Source: Symsagittifera roscoffensis (taxonomy: Eukaryota; Xenacoelomorpha; Acoela; Convolutidae). From it: a DNA stretch of 64,000 bases. Positions within the stretch are counted from its first letter, which is position 1. Each line of letters begins with the position of its first letter. Below the pieces are notes generated by a model. The model saw nothing but the letters and a program-made list of their open reading frames with translations. It was not told the DNA's origin and ran no database searches. The position numbers were made by a program, and so were the translations under genes. Below are positions 47,166 through 55,973 of this stretch, in pieces. The stretch covers positions 82,641,847-82,705,846 of the forward strand of contig NC_087064.1 of the NCBI RefSeq assembly GCF_963678635.1, given 5' to 3'.

Positions 47166-47646
47166 CAAGTCATTTGTGTCACCCTTCTTTCTCTCGTGTG
47201 TATCTTGTCGTCGTGTCCTTTTGATTCTTAAATTCAATAAACAAAATCGGATCAATCAAGATCTACAATCTAAAAAGCAAGTCAAGACTTAAAACCATCA
47301 TTTCATGTCGTTCTATTTCCAGGATAAAACATCATTCACATCTTTTAAAAACGATCCATTGGAATTCTCTTTTGTTCTTGATTTAAAAACTAGCACCAAG
47401 GTGGATCGTCCACCTGCAACCTTATCAAGATAGCACAAATGAGCGCTGTCACCTTCAGTACCTGGAGTGTTCCAGGCCTTTATGATACAGACATCACATA
47501 AAACATACCCTAACAATAACATAACACATAAACAGCAAGTATTCACACTATTACATAAAAACACGATCCCTAGTAGCTAACCTAAAACTTAATCCTAATA
47601 CCTATGAAGCGAACTTAATAAAACCACTTATCGCTGAATGCAACTC
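47166..47646 (-). other. Possible LTR between Z and X2
   Basis: 480 bp without a convincing gene, lying between the 3' end of Z pol and the 5' start of X2 on the same strand, exactly where a shared LTR plus leader would be. It contains a CCTGGA-GTGT-TCCAGG hairpin (47,461-47,476). The minus-strand TGTTATGTTATTGTTAGGG near 47,520 could be a U3 start. No second copy is visible, so this is positional inference. Confidence 0.3.
47461..47476. repeat. 6-bp hairpin in the LTR-like segment
   Basis: CCTGGAGTGTTCCAGG, perfect stem with a 4-base loop. Confidence 0.7.
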
Positions 47647-48183
47647 CTAGCATATGCTCAGATAATATTTTTTATGTAAATAAACCTCTATGTCAGTTTC
47701 CGAAACTATCACATGTACAAGGGCATATAACTCTCTCGGATGTAGCTTTTCCTTTTTGGGATCATAGACTGGTAACGAGAGAGAGGTCACTCCTCTCTCA
47801 ACCAGAAAATCCCTAAGTCGAGTCAAGGCCAAAACCAAGCTCTTTGGATTCACGTGTTGCTTATCAGTGGCCTTAGTAACTAGGAAACACAAATACTTCC
47901 CTGGTATCTGTGATGCAACAGGGGGCAGCGCTATCATCCCTCCCACACCAGGCCTCTAATTCCATAAAAACTCGATATTCTTATACTCTCTTTTGAAGTC
48001 AGCCGCTAGTGCTGTTTTGAAGCTTACATCCTCGGTTATCGCTATAGCACATGTACATTCCTTGAGTATGAAATCGCTGTCCGTTATGACGACATTATTT
48101 GAATAGTGGTTTGGTAGATCAAAATAAGATTCAAAAATTCGTCCAAAATGTGGTTTTTTAGGGTTCTCGCCCTCCGTTTCCAA
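47647..48183 (-). pseudogene. Macro-like domain at the 3' end of gypsy element Z
   Basis: One frame interrupted by TAG at 47,956-47,958. Order of blocks: DFILKECTCAIAITEDVSF, LAADFKREYKNIEFL, GVGGMIALPPV, GKYLCFLVTKATDKQHVNPK, SLVLALTRLRDFLVERGVTS, LSLPVYDPKKEKLHPRE, and VHVIVSETDIEVYL. This matches the alpha/beta layout of macro domains of the OARD1/TARG1-like type (CAIA.., ADFK, GG.., LVTK, ALxxxRxxxxxxGVxSLSLP, IEVY). The usual IGCGLDxLxW loop is replaced by VYDPKKEKLH, so ADP-ribose binding may be altered. It overlaps the end of the 412-codon frame (48,084-49,322), meaning a frameshift near 48,130 separates it from integrase. The role in the element is unknown. Confidence 0.55.
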
Positions 48184-49322
48184 TTTTCCTTTTCCCTTGC
48201 CGATTTTAATTTTTTAATGATCAGATTTTCGGTGTGGGTGAGTCCTACCCCCACTCCCCGGACAAAAATATCCATCGACGTCCCCGTCGATCGCCCAAAA
48301 TCGAGCAGATCGAGGTTCGATTCCGGAACGCGTAGAGGACCATCTGGAGCGACCCAGTTGGACTCGGTATTGTCATGACTGACGTATTTGATGCCGTTTT
48401 TAGCGACATCCTGAATCGTCGAGATTGTCTCTCTAGGATCTGCCGGCAGGTAATGGAGCCATTCGAGCACTCGCAAGTTCGTTAATTCTTGCTCATGAGT
48501 CTGCTCCACCTCTGGTTCGAACTCTACTTCTGGTTCGGAGCGATCATCGATCCAATCTTGATCCATGTCATTGACTACGTTGATCTCTTGTGGCACCGCT
48601 ACTTCATCCAATACCAGCAGCGATTCCATCATATCGCTTAAAACTATCCTGTCTAAGACGAAATCCTCGCCATACGGGTTGTACTTTTTCTTGTTCCTTC
48701 CTTTCTTGCTCTGGCGTGTTTCCATGGTGAAGGGAAAATCAGGCTGCACTCCTTTGTCAATTTCAGTTTGTTCTGGGCAGTCCCAGTCCTCTTCGGCATA
48801 AGGTAGAGTTTCGTCGTCCACCTCCACTCGCTTGGTCAACTCCAGGTCCAGTGGCAGATCGCAATTATCTACCACCTCATTCCCGTCGTTTTTGTCGCGC
48901 GTACCTCTTTCATTCACTTCACAAGCAGGATCCACTATCAAATAGTCTCCCTCATGCATGTCAGCTGGGATGCACCAGTCTCCTGATGAGGCATTGTGCG
49001 GTTTGATATTTTCGTCATGAGCTGCTCGTCCGGTGTTCAATCGATAAAAACCACCTCCTTGGTGCACTTCTGTCATTTGGAATGGACCGCGCCATTTTTT
49101 CAGTACTTTTTTGGTTCTTTTTGGTGGAACTACTTCCTGGAACACCCAGACATAATCGCCAACTGAGTAGGTTTTTCCATCTGCAGTCCTTTTATCAAAT
49201 CTCCTTTTTTGTCTGATTTGCGCCTGTTGCGTGTTCCTCCTGCATAAGTAATTGAGGTCCTGCTGCCTTCTAATAACATCACGCACGCACGTGTTTTTGC
49301 TGTGCTGTTTTCTTTCCTTCAC
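48084..49322 (-). pseudogene. Z: integrase C-terminal domain and long Pol extension
   Basis: 412 codons. The first 60 residues are the end of integrase (VRDVIRRQQDLNYLCRRNTQ, then VGDYVWVFQEV, the usual GDxVWL beta strand, and KKWRGPFQMTEVH, the usual KxxWxGPFxV). The following 350 residues are acidic (DDETLPYAEEDWDCPEQTEI; YNPYGEDFVLDRI; DMDQDWIDDRSEPEVEFEPE) and end with PDGPLRVPESNLDLLDFGRS and MDIFVRGVGVGLTHTENL. I have seen comparable extensions in gypsy-type proteins of marine invertebrates but cannot assign a function. No stop inside; the likely downstream continuation is the macro-like domain. Confidence 0.72.
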
Positions 49323-50153
49323 ACTCAGGGTAGAAGAACGTTAAAGGAAGAGCTTTTTCGTGACCAGTTAGCATCATATGCGGACTTATTCCCGTGGTGG
49401 AATGCTCTGTGCTGTTGTAAGCGCCCAACACTTGCGGCAAGTGTCTATCCCAGTCATCCATGTAGCGTGAGGAATAAACTCTCAGCATGGATACCAACAT
49501 GCGATTTTGCCTTTCAACTAGGCTATTCGTTTGTGGGTGATAAGTGGTCGAGTGGGCCTGTGCCACCTGCGACCTCTTCATTAACTCCTTCGTGAGATCA
49601 CCCACAAATGCTTTGCCATTGTCTGACTGGAACGTGATGGGGCAGCCGTGTCTCGCTATCCACACATTTATCAAGTGATCGCACGTTTCTTCCGCTGATG
49701 CTGTCATGCAGGGGCTGCCTCTGCGTATTTCGTGAAAAGATCGATCATTACCAGCACTTGATTGTAGCCCGTGGCTGTCATGCATATCTTCTGATGATCA
49801 ATTTGCACTACTTCGTTGAATCCCGATGACTCGATTGACTGCAGGGAGAATCTTAGTTTCCTGGGGTCCTTCGCCTGTTGTTGACACGACAAGCATGCAG
49901 AGATCCATTTTTCACAAGCCTTCTTCAAACCAGGCCACTCGAATCGTTTCTGTATCCTGTTGTACACTTTGTCCACGCCTTGATGGCCCATCTGATGATG
50001 TGAACGAAAGAGCGATTTAGTCTGGTATAACTGTGGTAACACTATTGAATTATACTTAGAAAGGACCTTGTCATCTTCCTTGCGTTTACAGGCAACGATT
50101 CCGTATTTGTTCAGGTACAACAGATCTTTTCTCTTCATGTAAAATTGCTTCAA
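49279..50153 (-). pseudogene. Z: integrase HHCC finger and DDE core
   Basis: Zinc domain: LFRSHHQMGHQGVDKVYNRI (two His) and CEKWISACLSCQQQ (two Cys). Core: VVQIDHQK (first Asp), VLVMIDLFTKYAEAAP, then after a frameshift near 49,710 ITFQSDNGKAFVGDL (second Asp), STTYHPQTNSLVERQNR (Glu) and AYNSTEHSTTGISPHMMLTG. This is the classical integrase of Ty3/gypsy elements that inserts cDNA into the genome. Only the one frameshift separates the halves, and upstream a further shift lies at about 50,155. Family call is very firm. Confidence 0.92.
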
Positions 50154-50157
50154 GATC

Positions 50158-51500
50158 TTAGCTGTCTTCCTCTAAATCTCCTTTGTCAGGTGCTCCATTC
50201 TCGATCCATTTCTTCAGATTACTCGTCATTCTATCATTTTTTTGTGCCTTTAGGAGATCCGACAGCCGGTATCTGGTTTTCAGATACGTCTTTACCACGT
50301 TCAATTGTCCGCTTATTACCTCCGGGGCATGGGCATCACCCACCATTTTGACACACCATATCTTCTTCAAAGGTGTTGCTGCCTGCACAGATGGCTCCAG
50401 GTTGGTACGGACGACCGTACCATGTGGTAGTAATCTAGTTGGGCGTTTTGACACTGCTATCAGTTCAAGCTCATCTGCGGCATTATCCACTACAGTGCCC
50501 TCCTCATCGGAGGTATACCAGTCTCTGTTCGGGTCCTGGTGCATTTCCCGGTCCAGCTCGCGCTGTTTCCTTTCCACCAACAAGGAATGAATCGCCATTT
50601 CCGAAACATCAGAATTGGAAGTAGTCTCAGATGTGTTCTCCCAGTACTGGGGCCTCGAGTCATCACTCGAGCCGATGGATTCCACATCATTATGTTCCAA
50701 TCTGTCTGTGATGTTTCTCGACTCCCTTGACAAAATTCTGTCCCTTGGTTACTTTGAAACCGACTCTCAGGACAAAATTCGGTCGCTTGATTGCTTTGAA
50801 TCCGACTCCCCGGACAAAATTCTGTCCCTTGGTTGTACGGGCTCGAAAGTGCCTGGCTCCCCGGACATTGTCTCGTCCCCGGATGAACAATCCGAGCTCG
50901 GCTCATACTCTTCCCTAGCATCCGTTTAATGTACCTTTCTCGTGAAGCTGGATTTCGACTTGATTCTGATTTCTTCTGTGGCTCGGACATGGTTCGGTGT
51001 CCGATGTTCTGTGAACGAAGTCCTCAACAAGACATCCTACTGCAATGAGTTCACCAGCTGGTTCACTATCGACCGGCAATCCCGTTCAAAATCTCGACTG
51101 CGAATGGTCACAGGCCTCTTCTCTGTTCTCTCAGTGACGGTCAACCGCTGCAAGGTCTCCATCCACTCACGATCATGCTCTATCTAGCAAGTCACGGAGC
51201 TTCCCGATGAAGTCCGGCGCCACGTTCACTGTCCTATTTAGTAGGGCTATGCTGTTTATACCCAGCCTGATAAACTCTTGCTGTACCAGGTTGGATCGGA
51301 CTGGCAGATCCAGCGGAAGAGGATCATCCCTGGCCAATACCTTTATTTCAGCGGCCGTCTCTACCGGAAGTTCAGGGTGTCCTGGTATGGGATGCCCTGA
51401 CTTGTCCAGCCACCTGGTGAGTGGTAGTTTTCTAGATCTCCTTATCTAAAAATCAAAATCCGTCTTTGATTTCTGTTTGATTGGCCTTTTTCTCTTCTAG
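50158..51500 (-). pseudogene. Z: spacer polyprotein between RNase H and integrase
   Basis: About 440 residues in several frames. Near RNase H it reads LTRWLDKSGHPIPGHPELPV, ETAAEIKVLARDDPLPLDLL, SNLVQQELIRLGINSIALLN and RDCRSIVNQLVN, then a Ser/Arg/Gln stretch with a 14-residue tandem repeat (TEFCPGSRIQSNQA type), then an acidic segment ending NVVKTYLKTRYRLSDLLKAQ and WIENGAPDKGDLEEDS, which leads into the integrase finger. Such a long spacer is unusual for gypsy pol, though WLDKSG and NLVQQEL blocks occur in related elements I recall. Frame changes are near 50,500, 50,950 and 51,200. Confidence 0.6.
50729..50860. repeat. 42-bp tandem repeat, three units, coding
   Basis: GACAAAATTCTGTCCCTTGG-type units start at 50,729, 50,771 and 50,813, exactly 42 bp apart. 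On the minus strand they encode the 14-residue unit TEFCPGSRIQSNQA. Confidence 0.85.
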
Positions 51501-52315
51501 TCGCTCATAGAATTCTGTCTTTTTACTGAGGCTATTTTTACTTCTGGTGCTTGTCACGGGTACGGTGCTCTATGATCATGTGGTATCCATCCAGGCGCAC
51601 AATCCAACGATCAATATAACTTTGGTCCATCGAATAGGTTTTCAGCCAAGCAAGAGCACGATTATCCACACGCAACTTGAAGGGAGCACTCCCCAAGTAG
51701 GCTCTGTATTATTTCCACGAAAGTGATCACCGCGAACATTTCCGCTTTTGGTGCGCCTTGCTTCATCGCATTATCTCTCAGGACCTTACTTCCTTAGGCT
51801 ATCGGACGGAGAACTGTTCTCCCGTTCCACTCTTGCTCCTGGTGAAGTATGCCCGATATCGCAACCACTGATGCATCAGTGTCTAACACAAACATCCCCT
51901 TCTCGGTTGGCATGCCGAGGACCGGTGCTTCGCAAAGTTCCCGTTTATTGTTTTCAATTGAAACTTGTGCCTCATGAGTCCAAGTGAATTTTTTACCCTT
52001 GCTTCTCATCAACTGCTGCATGGGGTAAATCTTATCGGCATATTCATTGATGAAATCTCGATAATAGTTAGCGAACCCGAAAAAGCTCATCAGTTGCGTG
52101 TCTGTCTCAGGTGCCTTCCAGGTCAAGATCGCTTCGACCGCTTCGGGATCTGGTCTTACTCCATGCTTATCAACAAGGCGACCCAGATACTTTAATGAGT
52201 CTCTGAGGATTTCACACTTGGAGGGTTTACACTTCAGGCCCGCCTGTTTCATGCAAGTAAACACCTCATCCAACTTCTCTATATGATCCTCCAGGGTTGG
52301 TGGATATCCGCCAAA
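51500..52315 (-). pseudogene. Z: end of reverse transcriptase, connection and RNase H
   Basis: Begins within RT at GGYPPTLEDHIEKLDEVF, just after the expected YxDD box, which is missing. It continues CKPSKCEILRDSLKYLGRLV and MSFFGFANYYRDFI (typical gypsy thumb/connection), FVLDTDASVVAISGILHQEQ (RNase H first Asp), a TAA at 51,794-51,796 where Tyr is expected, GAPKAEMFAVITFVE (second acidic position), LAWLKTYSMDQSYIDRW and IIEHRTRDKHQKADSLS in changing frames. The upstream part is replaced by PLE N-terminal sequence at about 52,312. Confidence 0.88.
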
Positions 52316-53345
52316 AAATGTGTTTTGTTAAAATTGTCTCTAATGGGGTGCTTCCTGCCCATTGATAGCCATTCATATACCCATTCAGGCAGTTCAATGT
52401 TATCAAGTACCTTAACTGATCGCTCATTTCTCCGCAAGAGGTTTATCTTGTCTCTCGGACAGTTTTTCTAACTTTTTTCTATGGTTTTCTGATGTTGTCT
52501 TTAAGCTTGCCTCCACTTGACGCCTCTAGAAGCCAAAAATGGATGCCCACCACTGTTCGTCAATTTCTTTTTGCACCAGTGATCTTGCTTTCATTAGCAT
52601 CTCCTCATACCTTTTCCTATCCTCATTTGCCCCAGAAATTTCAGTCCTTAGTAGTTTCAATTGAAAATTATGCACAGCTTGGTCCAAAAAAAAACCGTTC
52701 TCGGAGACCTAAACTTCAAAAAGTCCGGTATTAGATCATTTTTCAGACATTTTCTCAAAAACTTCAGTCTATTTACAGATACTTGAACTTTTTTAAAGAA
52801 TTTTAAATAGTCTAACACAATTTTCCAAGTTAGTTTTCTTTTTAAAATTTGTCTGAGCCAAACAACAGTCAAAAATACTGCGGTCATTGTTTTGCAGGCT
52901 ACGAGTAATTAAACTCACAAGGCACAAAGCAAAACAAATCACACTCTTCTCACCCCTGTCTTTGAAGCGCAGACACTTCCTCTGCCTTCAGCTTCTGCTC
53001 ACGTCTTGCTTTCGCCTTCCTCCTTGTCTGTGATGGTCTCTGTTGTTTGCGCCTGATAATGCCAATCAGCTCTGACAGCCTTTCTTTGTGTGCCACTACC
53101 AATCGCAGAGATTTCAGCTCCAATTCAGCACTCTGGTGCAGTCTCAAATATTCCTTGAGCTGCTCCGGGTCGTTTTGCTTGCTCTTGGAGAGTAGCCGTT
53201 TTGTAGCTGGAATAGTGAGCACTCCTGTGCCGAGGAGCTGACTAAACAAGTCGGGTGTTCCTTCCCTTCTGCAATAAACGATCGCCAATATCTGCTGCTT
53301 CTTCGACTTCAAATAGTTTGTCAGCTCCTCGACACCGGCTGGGCA
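52312..53345 (-). pseudogene. Putative N-terminal region of a Penelope-like element (copy E)
   Basis: Three blocks in succession. (1) 53,345-52,950: KSKKQQILAIVYCRREGTPD, a helical segment ELKSLRLVVAHKERLSELIG and a basic tail RRKAKARREQK. (2) 52,790-52,690: KFLRKCLKNDLIPDFLKFR and GFFLDQAVHNFQLKLL. (3) 52,620-52,315: EEMLMKARSLVQKEIDEQWW, KLEKLSERQDKPLAE, VKVLDNIELPEWVYEWLSMG and RKHPIRDNFNKTHFLADI. Blocks 2 and 3 match my recollection of the PLE N-terminus (cysteine-poor coiled coil, then a 'GPKHPxRDxF..HFLADI' segment). Two stops and two shifts are present. It abuts Z's RT with microhomology around TTTGGCGGATATCC. Confidence 0.55.
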
Positions 53346-53374
53346 ATAGTTGTTTGTTCTGTGGCTGCTAACTG

Positions 53375-53900
53375 TAACATTTGCCCGGAAGATACATATC
53401 GAGGGAAAATAAAGCTAGGTCCTAAGACAACTGGCCAACGTCTAAACAGAGCTTTACATGTTTTTCACCGTCTCTACCAAAGCCAGTTCTTTTGGTGGTC
53501 TTTCTAACATCGGGTCGACAAAAACGTTACTGTTCTCGGGCTTCGACCAGAACGCTCAAATTAACTTAATTACATGCAAAATCAGTGAGTTCATGGCTGG
53601 GTCTCAGTATCCCCAGACCACGAGATCGCTCCTAAAATCAGGGCTACTACCACTTCTTGAATTATTATTGTTTTTGTTCAGTAGATAAAAAAACATCATC
53701 TCCATCGAAGTTGGATCAACCCTTTCCCCCAACTCCTAGCTTCTCATCCTAGCAAAATGAATTCAGATGTTAATCAAATTCAATTTAGGACATAACAGGG
53801 AAGCTAAAAGTTTATATAAAATGCTATGAGTTTCAGTCCCGAGACCCTTCCGGATTCTTGGATCCGGGGAAATAAGACCTCTTGTTTCCTTCCGGAAGGC
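53375..53900 (+). repeat. Diverged copy of dispersed repeat R
   Basis: Shares ordered landmarks with R1-R3: AACATTTGCCCGGAAGATAC, GAAAATAAAGCTAGGTCCTA, ATCGGGTCGACAAAA, GTTCATGGCTGGGTCTCAGT, CAACTCCTAGCTTCTCAT. A TATATAAAA box lies at 53,814 followed by TTTCAGTCCCG about 20 bases downstream, a plausible promoter/initiator. Same plus orientation as R1-R3, though the neighbouring PLE copy E is on the minus strand. Confidence 0.65.
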
Positions 53901-53916
53901 TGTCTTCTACCCTTTA

Positions 53917-53964
53917 CCGTTGTTCGCAACGGCCTTGCAACTATTGTAGCGACACAATAGTTGC
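53917..53964 (+). repeat. Two consecutive stem-loops after R
   Basis: CCGTTG-TTCG-CAACGG (53,917-53,932) has a UUCG loop. It is followed at once by GCAACTATTGT (53,937-53,947) pairing perfectly with ACAATAGTTGC (53,954-53,964) around a 6-base loop. If transcribed from the TATA box at 53,814, these would lie in the 5' leader. Confidence 0.8.
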
Positions 53965-55100
53965 AACTCGGAACGGTCTCTGCTATTTCTGCTCGTCTCT
54001 AATTCCGATTCTAAGTTTTTCCGTTGTTATCGTCGCCGCAACTGTTGTTGTTGTGTTTCATTTCGTTTTTTCTGCCAAAATGGCCGTTTCTGACGTTTCT
54101 TAGAAATATGACGTCATACTTCAAAAATTTAAAATTTTGAAACACCAGAATATTCTAGCCTTCACAGTTTGGCCAATCGTTCCAATAACACTGATAATCC
54201 TTCAAAACTGCTAATTCGGAAGGTTAGCTGCTAAAATTTCGAATCTGCATTTTCGTCCGTTCTGGTTGGATGTCACATACTCCCCGGACAGTCCGGTCAA
54301 AGTCCCCATTGAATCTCGCAATGTTCGTAATATTGGTACAGTGTCATCAAACAGAATTTACAAAATGCACGAAATTACTTTTATCCGCGTCATATCGACT
54401 CACTGCAGAATATAAATGGCATCATACTACATCACTATAACCTTCCCACTTTTTCACTAATCTGCACATTGGGGATTTGACCTAAGATAAAAACATCTTT
54501 TCTGCTTTCTAATATCAATGTCCTGATTTAAAACTTTTTCTCCTAGATTTTAAAAGATGTTGGTTTGCAGGACAGTCCTGCCAACCAACAAGCTAAAATT
54601 ATCCTACTATGCTTCTTCCCTTCGGAAATCTTGATTGTCCTGAACATTAAAACTAAGGAACTCTGTGGTTAGAAAGAACAATGAAACAATCTCCCTCTTC
54701 AAGAGATTACCCAAGACTTTCATGTCACCACAAAGTGATCAGTTCTCCTCGTTGATTAAAAACAGTCATGCAGGCTGGAATATTTAAATATACTATTTAC
54801 TCAAGCCTTTCTAAATAAATAGTAAGTGGCTCTAAAGCCACTAACTAAAATCAAAATGCAAATTTATAAATGGAACAACTTCTTTAATGTTCAAAACTCA
54901 ATTAAATGTTTCAGTTTTCAATTAAAACTTGGTTGCTTGGTTTCTCACTTGAGTTTTTTCACACACATAAAACAATTCTGAGTTTTAATTTCTTCTGTTT
55001 CGTCACTCCTTTGTTTCTCTTCTTTTCGTCGCTTAGAAGTTCTAAAATTTCTAAATTCTTCTAATTTTCTTTCTTTTTGCATCTTGTTCTTTCGACCATT
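53965..55100. other. AT-rich spacer with one tight hairpin
   Basis: No gene seen. GTTGGTTTGCAGGA (54,559-54,572) and TCCTGCCAACCAAC (54,576-54,589) form a 14-bp stem with one mismatch and a 3-base loop. AGTGGCT/AGCCACT near 54,825 is a smaller one. Confidence 0.6.
54559..54589. repeat. 14-bp hairpin with 3-base loop
   Basis: 13 of 14 positions pair; loop CAG. No context to say whether it is transcribed. Confidence 0.75.
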
Positions 55101-55102
55101 TG

Positions 55103-55972
55103 TCAATGTTCCATCTCTGCCTCCTGTGACACTGACTCTGCACTTTTAGTTTCTGTGTCTTGCAACACATCGTTAGCTATTATGAAGCTGTTGGAAGCAG
55201 TCCTCCAACACTTCTGCTCTTCTACCCTCTGTTTGCAACAAGGTAGGGGATCCACGTTAGATTCTCTGTTCCTGCAGAAGCTGTTGTGGAGACACAACGT
55301 CACGTTTCTCTCCAAATCTTCCTTCAACATCTCTACCTTCTCCTTTCCACTACGTTCACTTGTCCTGGAAATTCTTTTTACAGCGGTGGTCACTGCAATC
55401 CGATGAGTCACGAAAGCTCGCTTGAAAGCTCCTGCTCCAGTGTCCAGCTGATATCCACTGTACACTCTGCCGTGCTTCGACATATGCTTTTTGGCATATT
55501 CGTACAACCATGCAGTCATGTTAGCTCTGAACCATGGCATCAATCGTCTTCTTGCCCATATCTTTTTCACTTTCATCGGAATGTTTAGAGGCAATGTCGA
55601 TTCCATCAAATATCGTGCTCTTGATGGTCTTCAATGAGTCTCACTGTGTCTGATGTTCATTTCCGCCTCGATCGCTTCCCTCCATTTTCCTATGTGCTTC
55701 TGCTCAGTTTGCAAAACTCCTGGGAACACTTCTACACTGATGGCTGTGACCATCTCATGTTTCTGTTCTAGATTCAATAGTGACTCTAAAGAACCAAACA
55801 TGCTGTAGAATCCTAATGCAGTCACTAGATTCACCTCGGTTCCTCCATGGCAATCTGCGATCAAATCTGTTTCCGTCCTTGCTTTCATAATAACGTTCCC
55901 AAACAAAATCGTCAGCTGCTTGTGTTGTCTCTCCAGGGTTTTCACGCAATATATGATGTTAAGGTCACGCAC
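55103..55972 (-). pseudogene. Y: C-terminal part of the large polyprotein
   Basis: Continuation of Y in another frame (shift near 55,974), itself split by TGA at 55,631-55,633 and ending with TGA at 55,103-55,105. Helical and charged: NIIYCVKTLERQHKQLTILF, NLVTALGFYSMFGSLESLLN, KWREAIEAEMNIRHSE, KVKKIWARRRLMPWFRANMT, YEYAKKHMSKHGRVYSGYQL, then a coiled-coil-like KEKVEMLKEDLERNVTLCL. No recognisable domain. Confidence 0.5.
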
Positions 55973-55973
55973 G

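Noticed and set aside
50729-50860. CRISPR array
   Set aside because: Units are contiguous, coding and without spacers; the genome is eukaryotic.
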